Position numbers and translations under genes: made by a program. A stretch of DNA of 64,000 nt from MD308 sp051888795 (GTDB lineage Bacteria; Bacillota; Clostridia; Lachnospirales; Lachnospiraceae): positions 1 to 64,000 of the forward strand of contig JBJFCD010000142.1 in the NCBI GenBank assembly GCA_051888795.1, in the 5' to 3' direction. Each line of letters opens with the position of its first letter. The first letter of the stretch is position 1. This document shows positions 35,113-43,353 of the stretch, in pieces. The notes below the pieces were generated by a model, which did not search any database, was not told where the DNA came from, and worked only from the letters and a program-made list of their open reading frames with translations.

Positions 35113-36868
35113 TATGAATAGCAATAAATATTATAACGAATTTTTTGAATTAGGGCAACAGAAAATCAACTTCAACTTCTACGAATTGAGTTTACCTGAT
35201 GACGATCCAGTCTTTACCCTTAAAAAAGTTATGGAGGAAATGGATTTTACAGCTTTATTAGCACAGTATTCAGGCAAGGGGAAACACGGGTTTAACCCAA
35301 TCATGAAGTATGGAGTCCTTACATATGCAAACATGCGTGGCATTCGCGAGATAGACCGCATTGTGGAACTATGTAAAAGAGATCTGGCATTCATCTGGCT
35401 CTCACAAGGAGAGCAGCCAAAAAGAGATGCCTTTTATGATTTTATAAACAAGAAACTTACACCGGAAATATTAGATGATCTGAATTATCAATTGTTACGA
35501 CGCTTAAAAAAGGAAGGTCTGATCACATTAGAGGCGCTTTTTATCGATGGTACGAAGATAGAAGCCAATGCAAACCGTTATACTTTTGTTTGGCGTGGAA
35601 CTTTGAACTATCATCTTGTGGGACTCCTTGACAGCATAGATTCTCTTTATCACAAATACAACGTACTGTTAGAAGAGAATGGATATAACGAAAAATACGG
35701 ATTGGGAAATGCAATGATGTTTATTATCGAAGGTATGGATAAAGTGCGTGCAGTGATTGAAAAGAATCGGAAGCGGAAACTCACAAAACACAAAAAACTG
35801 CCAAACAATACCATCATTGAGATTGACAACTGTTCTCCGTTGGATATATTAAAGTTGCAGAAAAATCTGATGACGATAGCAGAGGGCGAAGGAATCGGAT
35901 TCGTTTACGGAAAAGGAAAGAAAAAATCCGAAATACAGCAGCTTTATGAAGAATTAGATGTTTGCGGCAGCAAACTTATGGAATATAAAGAGTGTTTTGA
36001 AGTCATGGGAAAAGAACGTAACAGTTATTCCAAGACAGACCTGGAAGCAACTTTCATGAGAATGAAAGATGATCATATGATGAATGGTCAGCTCAAACCA
36101 GCTTACAATGTTCAGATCGCAGTAGAGAATTACTTCATTGTTCATGCATATGTAAGTAACGACAGAACAGATTACAATACATTGATTCCGGTTGTCCAAA
36201 AACATATCCATGCTTTTGGAGAAGTGTTGAAAGAAGCTACTGCAGACAGTGGATATTGTAGTGAGAAAAATCTGCTGTTTTTAAAAGAGCATAACATAGA
36301 AAGTTATATCAAACTGCAGGATCACGAGCAGAGAAAGACGCGTGCTTACAAAGAAAATATCGGGAAATATTATAACATGACAACTCAGATATTCGAAGAC
36401 GAGCATTTTTATGTTTGTCATGATGGACGGGAACTGAGACATATCCGCACAGAAGAAAAAGAAATGGATGGTTATACACAAACCCTGGAAGTGTATGGAT
36501 GCGCTGATTGCAGTGGCTGTGAACACAAAGCCCAATGTCTTTACAAATACAATCCCGAAAAAGATGCAGATAAAAATAAAGTCATGAAGATCAATGAACG
36601 TTGGGAAGCGTTAAAAGAAAAATCTCACGCGAATATTCAGAGTGAAAAAGGTATCCTGAACCGTCAGATCCGGTCCATTCAAACAGAGGGGCACTTTGGA
36701 GACATCAAAGAGAATGATGACTTTCGACGATTTAATCATCGTACAGCCGATAAAGTATACAAAGAGTTCATGTTGTATGCAATTGGCAGGAATATCAACA
36801 AATATCATCGTTTTCTTTGCAATGAAATACAGAAATTCGAGGGCAAAAAAGAAGAAAACGCAGCTTAA
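35066..36868 (+). CDS. IS1182-family transposase
   Basis: DDE transposase of about 585-600 residues. The N-terminal IS1182-type domain (NFNFYELSLP, YSGKGKHGFNPIMKYGVLTYANMRGIREIDRI) is followed by the catalytic core with ALFIDGTKIEANANRYTFVWRG (first Asp), ATADSGYCSEKNL (second Asp) and the C-terminal GILNRQIRSIQTEGHFGDIKENDDFRRFNHRT with the Glu. The frame is intact. The start is uncertain: GTG 35066 has only a weak AAGAGA upstream, and ATG 35114 has none. Confidence 0.9.
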   Translation: MANDNHLRSVTLYNVTMNSNKYYNEFFELGQQKINFNFYELSLPDDDPVFTLKKVMEEMDFTALLAQYSGKGKHGFNPIMKYGVLTYANMRGIREIDRIVELCKRDLAFIWLSQGEQPKRDAFYDFINKKLTPEILDDLNYQLLRRLKKEGLITLEALFIDGTKIEANANRYTFVWRGTLNYHLVGLLDSIDSLYHKYNVLLEENGYNEKYGLGNAMMFIIEGMDKVRAVIEKNRKRKLTKHKKLPNNTIIEIDNCSPLDILKLQKNLMTIAEGEGIGFVYGKGKKKSEIQQLYEELDVCGSKLMEYKECFEVMGKERNSYSKTDLEATFMRMKDDHMMNGQLKPAYNVQIAVENYFIVHAYVSNDRTDYNTLIPVVQKHIHAFGEVLKEATADSGYCSEKNLLFLKEHNIESYIKLQDHEQRKTRAYKENIGKYYNMTTQIFEDEHFYVCHDGRELRHIRTEEKEMDGYTQTLEVYGCADCSGCEHKAQCLYKYNPEKDADKNKVMKINERWEALKEKSHANIQSEKGILNRQIRSIQTEGHFGDIKENDDFRRFNHRTADKVYKEFMLYAIGRNINKYHRFLCNEIQKFEGKKEENAA

Positions 36869-36933
36869 ATAAAAGTCTGTTTGATTTTACATATCCCTTT
36901 GATTTTTTGCGCCCAAAAATAATAATCCATCTT

Positions 36934-37004
36934 AGAAATAGAGATACCCCGCGGAATATGCCAGTGCTGAGGAGCACGCATTTCCGCGGGGTATCTCTAT
37001 TTCT
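36934..37004. repeat. Long compound hairpin downstream of the transposase
   Basis: Arms 36934-36956 and 36982-37004 are a perfect 23-bp inverted repeat. The 25-nt loop refolds with ATGC/GCAT and GTGCT/AGCAC pairs, so nearly the whole 71 nt is paired. No clear T tract follows. Together with the next hairpin it fills most of the 327-bp stretch before fabH. Confidence 0.7.
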
Positions 37005-37018
37005 CTTTAAAATTGGTA

Positions 37019-37046
37019 GAAATCGGCATTAGCCGATTTCCCCTTT
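37019..37046 (+). terminator. Terminator upstream of the fatty-acid operon
   Basis: GAAATCGGC (37019-37027) pairs perfectly with GCCGATTTC (37032-37040) around ATTA. CCCCTTTTTT follows within a few bases. It would insulate fabH from upstream transcription. Confidence 0.65.
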
Positions 37047-37081
37047 TTTGCACCCAATTATTAAGAAAATATAAAATATTT

Positions 37082-37098
37082 AATTTGATTATCAAAAT
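37082..37098. promoter_or_regulatory. FabT-type operator upstream of fabH
   Basis: AATTTGATTATCAAAAT matches 16 of 17 positions of the streptococcal FabT consensus ANTTTGATTATCAAATT as I know it. It ends two bases before the -35 of the fabH promoter. A second, shorter dyad TTTGAAAGTCAAA lies at 37129-37141 across the transcription start. A FabT-like MarR gene is in the same cluster (47664). Confidence 0.8.
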
Positions 37099-37100
37099 AC

Positions 37101-37129
37101 TTGACAAACAAAGTAATTGCTTATATACT
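37101..37129 (+). promoter_or_regulatory. Promoter of the fatty-acid synthesis operon
   Basis: Perfect TTGACA (37101-37106), 17-bp spacer, TATACT (37124-37129), lying between two FabT-like dyads, 66 bp before the fabH start. Confidence 0.8.
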
Positions 37130-37195
37130 TTGAAAGTCAAACATATTTAAATTCAAAATAAAATGCATGAAAGTGCAGAAATAAGAGGAAGAGAT

Positions 37196-38161
37196 ATGAC
37201 AGGAATTATCTGTGGAACGGGATCATATGTACCGCCTTATATTAGAGACAACAATGAAATAGCAACGATGGTTGAGACAAGTGATGAGTGGATCAGAGAG
37301 CGCACAGGAGTTGTGGCCAGACATATCATTACGGAAGACACAACGGTGTCTATGGCATGTAAAGCTGCCAAAAGAGCGCTTGAGAATGCAGGGATGAGTG
37401 CGGAGGAGATTGAGCTGATCATTGTATCAACGATTTCGTCAAATGTTATTTTGCCGTGTGCTGCCTGCGAGGTGCAGAAAGAGATCGGAGCGGTGAATGC
37501 CACCTGCTTTGATATGAGTGCTGCCTGCAGTGGATTTATTCTTGCATATAACACTGCTCTGGCTTACCTTACCGGGGGAGTATATAAGACTGCTCTGATT
37601 ATTGGAAGTGAAAGTCTTTCGAATCTGACAAACTGGGAAGACAGAGGAACCTGCATCCTGTTCGGAGATGGTGCCGGAGCAGCAGTGATGAGGGCTGAGG
37701 AAGGAAAGGTGTATTTCCCGATCACACACTCTGATGGAGGAAAGGGAGATGCGCTTACCTGTTTAAGTCGCCATACTCCGACTGAAACGGAACATATGAA
37801 AGATAAGGAGTATTACATCCAGATGGATGGTCAGGCAGTTTTCAAATTTGCAGTAAAGAAAGTTCCGGAAGTGATCGGGGAAGCACTAAAAACAAACAAC
37901 ACAGAACAAAGTGAAATTGACTGGTATGTGCTTCATCAGGCAAATAAAAGAATTGTTGAAGCTGTTGCAAAGAGACTGGGAGAGCCAATAGAAAAATTCC
38001 CGATGAATCTTAAGGAGTATGGAAACACCTCATCTGCCAGCATAGGAATTCTTCTGGATGAGATGAACAGAGATGGGAGATTAAAAAGAGGTCAGAAAAT
38101 CATGCTTGCCGGATTTGGTGCAGGACTTACTTGGGGAGCCAGCATTTTAGAGTGGAAATAA
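37196..38161 (+). CDS. fabH: Beta-ketoacyl-ACP synthase III
   Basis: Initiates fatty-acid synthesis by condensing acetyl-CoA (or a branched acyl-CoA) with malonyl-ACP. The 321-residue enzyme has the Cys-His-Asn triad at Cys111 (DMSAACSGF), His247 (LHQANKRI) and Asn277 (GNTSSAS). The ATG at 37196 follows GAGG by 7 nt; the in-frame ATG at 37163 is unsupported. First gene of the operon, directly behind the FabT-controlled promoter. Confidence 0.95.
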   Translation: MTGIICGTGSYVPPYIRDNNEIATMVETSDEWIRERTGVVARHIITEDTTVSMACKAAKRALENAGMSAEEIELIIVSTISSNVILPCAACEVQKEIGAVNATCFDMSAACSGFILAYNTALAYLTGGVYKTALIIGSESLSNLTNWEDRGTCILFGDGAGAAVMRAEEGKVYFPITHSDGGKGDALTCLSRHTPTETEHMKDKEYYIQMDGQAVFKFAVKKVPEVIGEALKTNNTEQSEIDWYVLHQANKRIVEAVAKRLGEPIEKFPMNLKEYGNTSSASIGILLDEMNRDGRLKRGQKIMLAGFGAGLTWGASILEWK

Positions 38162-38233
38162 ACCGGCTGTTATGTAACAGAACCGGTTTATATAAATATG
38201 AAAATCAAAACAAATCAAAAAAGGAGAATGATC

Positions 38234-38458
38234 ATGTTTGAAGAATTGAAATCATTAATCGCAGAGGAACTTAGTATCGACGAGAGCAGAGTAACAGAAG
38301 ATGCTTCTTTTAAAGAAGATCTTGGTGCAGATTCACTGGATCTTTTTGAGCTTGTAATGAGTCTGGAAGATAAATTCGGAATCGAGATTCCATCAGAAGA
38401 TTTGGAGAAGCTTGTCACAGTAAGTGATGTTGTGAACTATATCGAAGAACATAAATAA
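38234..38458 (+). CDS. acpP: Acyl carrier protein
   Basis: Small acidic carrier (74 residues) that holds growing acyl chains on 4'-phosphopantetheine attached to Ser34 in GADSLDLFEL. Length and sequence are canonical. ATG 38234 is 7 nt after AAGGAG; ATGs at 38198 and 38228 are in frame but badly spaced. It lies between fabH and fabK. Confidence 0.95.
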   Translation: MFEELKSLIAEELSIDESRVTEDASFKEDLGADSLDLFELVMSLEDKFGIEIPSEDLEKLVTVSDVVNYIEEHK

Positions 38459-38477
38459 GAAAAGAGAGGTTATTAAG

Positions 38478-39416
38478 ATGCAGACAGAAGTAACCAGATT
38501 ATTAGGAATTGAATATCCGATCATACAGGGAGGTATGGCATGGGTCGCTGAGTATCATCTGGCGGCAGCTGTATCGAATGCCGGAGGTCTAGGACTCATC
38601 GGTGCTGCAAGTGCGCCGGCTGACTGGGTAAGAGATCAGGTGAGAAAAGCGAAAGAACTGACAGATAAGCCGTTCGGAGTAAATATTATGCTTATGAGTC
38701 CATATGCGGATGAAGTTGCAAAAGTAGTTGCCGAAGAAGGTGTTAAGGTTGTCACAACCGGAGCGGGAAACCCTGAAAAGTATATGAAAATGTGGAAAGA
38801 AGCCGGAGTAAAAGTGATTCCAGTTGTTGCTTCTGTCGCTCTTGCAAAACGTATGGAAAGAAGCGGGGCAGACGCGCTTGTGGCAGAAGGCTGTGAGGCC
38901 GGAGGACATATTGGCGAAAGCACAACAATGGTACTTGTTCCGCAGATTGTTGATGCTGTAAATATACCGGTCATTGCTGCCGGTGGTATTGCAGATGGAA
39001 GAGGAATTGCAGCAGCATTTATGCTGGGAGCAAAAGGCGTGCAGATGGGAACACATTTTGTCGTAACAGATGAATCCCAGGTACATGAAAATTATAAAGA
39101 AAGAATTATCAAAGCGAGAGACATTGATTCCAGAGTAACCGGAAGAACAACCGGACATCCGGTGAGGGCTCTTCGCAATGAGATGACAAAGAAATACATT
39201 GACTTGGAAAATAAGGGCGCAAGCTTTGAAGAACTGGAACAGTTGACACTTGGAGGTTTAAGGAGAGCCGTTGTTGACGGTGATGTGATAAACGGAAGTG
39301 TCATGGCAGGACAGATCGCCGGAATGGTGACAGAAAGAATGTCCTGTAAGGAACTGGTGGATAAATTGGTAAAAGAAACAGATGCAATCATTGGAGGAAA
39401 AGGATTTTATGAGTAA
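38478..39416 (+). CDS. fabK: Enoyl-ACP reductase II (FMN-dependent)
   Basis: Performs the last reduction of each elongation cycle using a flavin TIM-barrel enzyme in place of FabI; FabK enzymes are insensitive to triclosan. The 312 residues show YPIIQGGMAWVAEYHLAAAVSNAGGLGLIG at the N-terminus, AEGCEAGGHIGESTTMVLVPQ with the catalytic His, and AAGGIADGRGIAAAFMLGAKGVQMGT for FMN phosphate binding. It overlaps fabD by 8 nt (ATGAGTAA). Confidence 0.94.
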   Translation: MQTEVTRLLGIEYPIIQGGMAWVAEYHLAAAVSNAGGLGLIGAASAPADWVRDQVRKAKELTDKPFGVNIMLMSPYADEVAKVVAEEGVKVVTTGAGNPEKYMKMWKEAGVKVIPVVASVALAKRMERSGADALVAEGCEAGGHIGESTTMVLVPQIVDAVNIPVIAAGGIADGRGIAAAFMLGAKGVQMGTHFVVTDESQVHENYKERIIKARDIDSRVTGRTTGHPVRALRNEMTKKYIDLENKGASFEELEQLTLGGLRRAVVDGDVINGSVMAGQIAGMVTERMSCKELVDKLVKETDAIIGGKGFYE

Positions 39417-40332
39417 GATAGCATTTCTTTATCCGGGACAGGGAGCTCAGAAGGCAGGGATGGGTGCTGATTTTTACGAAAACAGTGCGATTGCGAGAGT
39501 GATTTATGAGAAAGCCTCTGAGGCTCTTGACCTTGATATGAAAGCACTTTGTTTTGAAGAAAATGATAAGTTAGACCTGACAGAATATACACAGGCAGCT
39601 TTGGTGACAACCTGCCTTGCAATGACAAGAGTGGTAGAAGAGAGAGGACTGAAACCTGACGTGACAGCTGGATTAAGCCTTGGTGAGTATGCGGCGATTG
39701 CGGCTGCCGGCGGAATGGAAGATATGGATGCCATTCGTCTGGTGAGAAAAAGAGGAATTCTTATGCAGAATACGGTTCCGGAAGGTGAAGGAGCCATGTG
39801 TGCAGTCATGGCAATGGATGCAGAAAAGATTGAACAGGTCATTGCTGATATAGATGGTGTTACGATTGCAAATTATAACTGCCCGGGACAGATTGTGATT
39901 ACCGGTGAAAAAGAAGCAGTGGAGAAAGCAGCTGAGAGCCTGAAAGAAGCAGGAGCAAAACGTACAGTTATGCTGAATGTAAGCGGACCATTCCATTCAC
40001 CTATGCTTATTCCGGCAGGTGAAAAGCTTAAAGAAGAACTTAATCAGGTAGAGATGAAAGAACTGAATGTTCCATATGTTACAAATGTAACGGCAGAAAA
40101 AGTAGAAAATATAAGTGAGACGAAAGAACTTCTTGCAAAACAGGTAAGCTCATCTGTGCGTTGGATGCAGAGTATGGAAACTCTGATCTCAGATGGAGTC
40201 GATACATTTGTGGAAATCGGACCGGGAAGAACCCTTGCCGGATTTATGAAAAAGATTAATCGTGACGTGAAGGTCTATAACATTTCAAAATGGGAAGACA
40301 TAGATGCGGTGCTCGGACAGATCATGGCATAG
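39409..40332 (+). CDS. fabD: Malonyl-CoA:ACP transacylase
   Basis: Loads malonyl groups from malonyl-CoA onto ACP. Catalytic Ser90 lies in TAGLSLGEYAA, and His196 in GPFHSPML; the N-terminal FLYPGQGAQKAGMG is diagnostic. It has 307 residues. The ATG at 39409 overlaps the fabK stop and has GGAGG and AAGGA upstream; the longer in-frame start at 39382 is inside fabK. Confidence 0.95.
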   Translation: MSKIAFLYPGQGAQKAGMGADFYENSAIARVIYEKASEALDLDMKALCFEENDKLDLTEYTQAALVTTCLAMTRVVEERGLKPDVTAGLSLGEYAAIAAAGGMEDMDAIRLVRKRGILMQNTVPEGEGAMCAVMAMDAEKIEQVIADIDGVTIANYNCPGQIVITGEKEAVEKAAESLKEAGAKRTVMLNVSGPFHSPMLIPAGEKLKEELNQVEMKELNVPYVTNVTAEKVENISETKELLAKQVSSSVRWMQSMETLISDGVDTFVEIGPGRTLAGFMKKINRDVKVYNISKWEDIDAVLGQIMA

Positions 40333-40372
40333 TTAAGACTGGATAAAGGATAGAACAGAAAGGGTAGGAAAG

Positions 40373-41113
40373 ATGTTAGCAGGAAAAATTGCAGTTGTGA
40401 CAGGTGCGTCCAGAGGAATTGGAAAAGCGATTGCAAAGAAGCTCGCTTCTATGGGTGCAACTGTGATCGTTAATTATAACGGATCCAGAGAAAAGGCAGA
40501 AGAGACACAGAAAGAGATTGAAGCAGAAGATGGGAAAGCATCTGTTTATCAGTGTGATGTTTCAGATTTTGAAAAATGTGAGACATTTATTTCAGATGTG
40601 ATAAAAGAATATGGACGAATTGATATTCTTGTAAATAATGCCGGAATTACAAGGGATGGTCTTCTCATGAAAATGTCAGAGGAAGATTTTGATAAGGTGC
40701 TTAATACGAACCTTAAAGGTGCGTTTAATACGACTCGTTTTGCAAGCAGACAGATGTTAAAACAGAGAAGCGGACGAATCATTAATATGGCATCTGTTGT
40801 AGGGGTAACCGGAAATGCAGGTCAGGCAAACTATGCAGCTTCCAAAGCGGGCATTATCGGACTTACAAAAGCGACAGCAAGAGAAATGGCGTCCAGAGGA
40901 ATCACAGTAAATGCAATTGCACCGGGATTCATTGAGACAGATATGACGGATGTTCTTTCTGAGAAAGTAAAAGAAGCATCTGTAGCACAGATTCCACTTG
41001 GAAAATTCGGAAAACCGGAAGATGTAGCAGCTGCAGTGGCATTTCTGGCATCTGAAGATGCAGGTTATATTACCGGACAGGTACTTCATGTAGACGGCGG
41101 AATGGTGATCTAG
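40373..41113 (+). CDS. fabG: 3-oxoacyl-ACP reductase
   Basis: NADPH-dependent short-chain dehydrogenase for the first reduction of the elongation cycle. The nucleotide-binding motif TGASRGIG is at residues 10-17 and the catalytic residues Ser141, Tyr154 and Lys158 are in place (YAASK). The C-terminal GQVLHVDGGMVI is typical. Its 246 residues are standard. GGGTAGG precedes the ATG. Confidence 0.95.
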   Translation: MLAGKIAVVTGASRGIGKAIAKKLASMGATVIVNYNGSREKAEETQKEIEAEDGKASVYQCDVSDFEKCETFISDVIKEYGRIDILVNNAGITRDGLLMKMSEEDFDKVLNTNLKGAFNTTRFASRQMLKQRSGRIINMASVVGVTGNAGQANYAASKAGIIGLTKATAREMASRGITVNAIAPGFIETDMTDVLSEKVKEASVAQIPLGKFGKPEDVAAAVAFLASEDAGYITGQVLHVDGGMVI

Positions 41114-41127
41114 GGAGGAGATTCAAA

Positions 41128-42366
41128 GTGAAAAGAAGAGTAGTAGTGACAGGGCTTGGCGCAGTAACTCCAATCGGAAATACAGTGGAGGAGTTCTGGA
41201 ATGGAATTAAAGAAGGAAAAGTAGGAATCGGAGAGATTACGAAATTCGACACGACAGATTATAAAGTAAAAGTTGCAGCAGAAGTAAAAGATTTTGTTGC
41301 AAAGGATCATATGGATACAAAGGCTGCAAAACGTATGGAGCCATTTTCACAGTATGCGGTAGCTGCTGCACTGGAAGCTTTTGAAGATTCAGGGCTTGAT
41401 ATGGAAAAAGAAGATCCGTTCCGTGCAGGTGTCATCGTAGGTTCCGGTATCGGAAGTCTGGAAACTGTGGAAAGAGAGTATGCAAAGATCCAGACAAAAG
41501 GACCGGGGAGAGTACATCCTCTGATGGTGCCGCTTATGATTTCCAATATGGCAGCAGGAAATATTTCAATTCAGCTTGGATTCCGTGGAAAATGTACAAA
41601 CGTTGTAACAGCATGTGCAACCGGAACAAACTGTATCGGTGATGCATTCCGTGCAATTCAGTACGGAGATGCAGATATTATGATTGCGGGAGGAACTGAA
41701 AGTTGTATCTGTCAGACAGGTGTAGCCGGATTTACGGCATTGACAGCCCTTTCTACTTCAGAAGATCCGATGCGTGCATCCATTCCGTTTGACAAAGACA
41801 GAAACGGTTTTGTGCTTGGAGAAGGTGCAGGAGTTGTGATTCTGGAAGAACTTGAACATGCGAAAGCAAGAGGAGCAAAAATCTATGCGGAACTTGCAGG
41901 GTACGGAGCAACCGGAGATGCTTATCACATCACATCTCCGGCAGAAGATGGAAGCGGTGCGGCAAAAGCTATGACTCTTGCTATGGAAGAAGGAAATGTG
42001 ACACCTGATCAGATTGATTACATTAATGCACATGGAACGAGTACACATCACAATGATTTATTTGAAACGAGAGCAATTCATGTAGCAATGGGCGAGGCGG
42101 CGAAAGATGTTGTTGTCAACTCTACAAAGTCTATGATCGGTCATCTCCTGGGAGCTGCCGGAGGTGTGGAATTTATCACATGTGTAAAAACGATTCAGGA
42201 AGGATTTATCCACCAGACAGTAGGAACAACTGAGGTAGATCCGGAATGTGATTTAAACTATGCAATCGGAGCACCTGTAGAAAAAGATGTAAACTATGTT
42301 CTTACCAATTCTTTGGGATTTGGCGGACATAATGCAACACTTCTTCTGAAAAAATATGAAGCTTAG
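41128..42366 (+). CDS. fabF: Beta-ketoacyl-ACP synthase II
   Basis: Main elongating condensing enzyme. The Cys-His-His triad is Cys163 (VVTACATGTNC), His302 (NAHGTSTHHND) and His339 (KSMIGHLLGAAGG). It has 412 residues. It starts with GTG at 41128, 7 nt after GGGAGGAG and 14 bp after fabG. Confidence 0.95.
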   Translation: MKRRVVVTGLGAVTPIGNTVEEFWNGIKEGKVGIGEITKFDTTDYKVKVAAEVKDFVAKDHMDTKAAKRMEPFSQYAVAAALEAFEDSGLDMEKEDPFRAGVIVGSGIGSLETVEREYAKIQTKGPGRVHPLMVPLMISNMAAGNISIQLGFRGKCTNVVTACATGTNCIGDAFRAIQYGDADIMIAGGTESCICQTGVAGFTALTALSTSEDPMRASIPFDKDRNGFVLGEGAGVVILEELEHAKARGAKIYAELAGYGATGDAYHITSPAEDGSGAAKAMTLAMEEGNVTPDQIDYINAHGTSTHHNDLFETRAIHVAMGEAAKDVVVNSTKSMIGHLLGAAGGVEFITCVKTIQEGFIHQTVGTTEVDPECDLNYAIGAPVEKDVNYVLTNSLGFGGHNATLLLKKYEA

Positions 42367-42398
42367 TTACTGTAAGAATACGTGGAGGATTTGTGAAA

Positions 42399-42875
42399 AT
42401 GGAATTTGAAAATCTTTTAAAGCTCGTAAATGCTGTATCAGATTCAAAGCTCACCGGATTTTCCTATGAGGAAAACGGTGTAAAGATAAAATTGAAAAAA
42501 GAGCAGGGTAAGGTACAGGTAGTCAGTACAGGCACAGTATCTGAAAATGCAGGAAGTGTTTCATGTGCGGCAGTGCCACAGGATGTAAATGTGGAAGAAG
42601 AGACAAGGTCTGCGGGATCAGAGAGTAAGAATGAAGTCAGCGGTAAGGTTGTGGTATCTCCACTTGTAGGAACATTTTACGCAGCACCGGCAGAAGATGC
42701 AGAACCATTTGTAAAGAATGGTGATACAGTAAAAAAAGGGCAGACGTTAGCAATCGTCGAGGCCATGAAGTTAATGAATGAAATTGAGAGCGATTATGAC
42801 GGCGTAATCGAGGAGATTCTGGTCGAGAATGGTCAGCCGGTAGAATACAATCAGCCATTGTTCAGAGTAAAATAG
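42399..42875 (+). CDS. accB: Biotin carboxyl carrier protein of acetyl-CoA carboxylase
   Basis: Carries CO2 on biotin linked to Lys124 in EAMKLMNE. A 158-residue protein with an N-terminal helical segment, a flexible middle rich in S, V and E, and the C-terminal biotinyl domain (about 84-158). The start is ambiguous: ATG 42399 is 10 nt from GGAGG, whereas GTG 42393 is 4 nt away and adds two residues. It feeds the carboxylase encoded by accC and accDA downstream. Confidence 0.93.
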   Translation: MEFENLLKLVNAVSDSKLTGFSYEENGVKIKLKKEQGKVQVVSTGTVSENAGSVSCAAVPQDVNVEEETRSAGSESKNEVSGKVVVSPLVGTFYAAPAEDAEPFVKNGDTVKKGQTLAIVEAMKLMNEIESDYDGVIEEILVENGQPVEYNQPLFRVK

Positions 42876-42914
42876 ATAAGATAGAAATTAAGATTGTGAC
42901 ATAGGAGAGAGATT

Positions 42915-43343
42915 ATGAAACATTTAGGAATTAATGAAATTAAAGAGATTCTTCCACACAGACATCCATTTCTTCTTATTGATTATATAGAAGATTATGA
43001 GCCGGGGCAGTACGCAGTAGGATATAAGTGTGTTTCTTACAGAGAAGAGTTCTTCGCAGGACATTTCCCGCAGGAACCGGTCATGCCAGGCGTCCTCACA
43101 GTAGAAGCATTGGCACAGACAGGTGCAGTGGCAATTCTTAGTAAAGAAGAAAATAAAGGAAAAATTGCTTATTTTGGCGGAATCAATAAATGCAAATTTA
43201 AGGGAAAGATCATTCCGGGTGATAAGGTTCGTCTTGAAACAAAGATTATTAAGCAGAAAGGTCCTGTCGGTGTAGGCGAAGCAGTTGCCAGTGTAGACGG
43301 AAAAGTGGTAGTCAGTGCAGAATTGACTTTTATGATTGGATAG
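42915..43343 (+). CDS. fabZ: 3-hydroxyacyl-ACP dehydratase
   Basis: Dehydrates beta-hydroxyacyl-ACP to enoyl-ACP. The hot-dog-fold enzyme (142 residues) has catalytic His15 (LPHRHPFLLID) and Glu64 (MPGVLTVEALAQ). No fabA, fabM or fabN isomerase is visible here, so how unsaturated fatty acids are made is not answered by this cluster. AGGAGAG precedes the ATG. Confidence 0.95.
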   Translation: MKHLGINEIKEILPHRHPFLLIDYIEDYEPGQYAVGYKCVSYREEFFAGHFPQEPVMPGVLTVEALAQTGAVAILSKEENKGKIAYFGGINKCKFKGKIIPGDKVRLETKIIKQKGPVGVGEAVASVDGKVVVSAELTFMIG

Positions 43344-43353
43344 GTGACTTCAT

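Larger units (their letters stand above)
34994..37004 (+). mobile_element. IS1182-family insertion sequence (ends not resolved)
   Basis: The transposase gene is bracketed by a 20-bp perfect hairpin on the left and a 23-bp perfect hairpin on the right. I could not find matching terminal inverted repeats or a target-site duplication between the two flanks, so these limits are only a bracket. The element lies between the surface-protein locus and the fatty-acid operon. Confidence 0.4.

Noticed and set aside
34966..37060. Terminal inverted repeats of the IS element using GGGGCTGTC at 34966-34980
   Set aside because: This resembles IS-end motifs, but its complement is not present on the right side; the short CTGTC/GACAG dyad is explained by itself.
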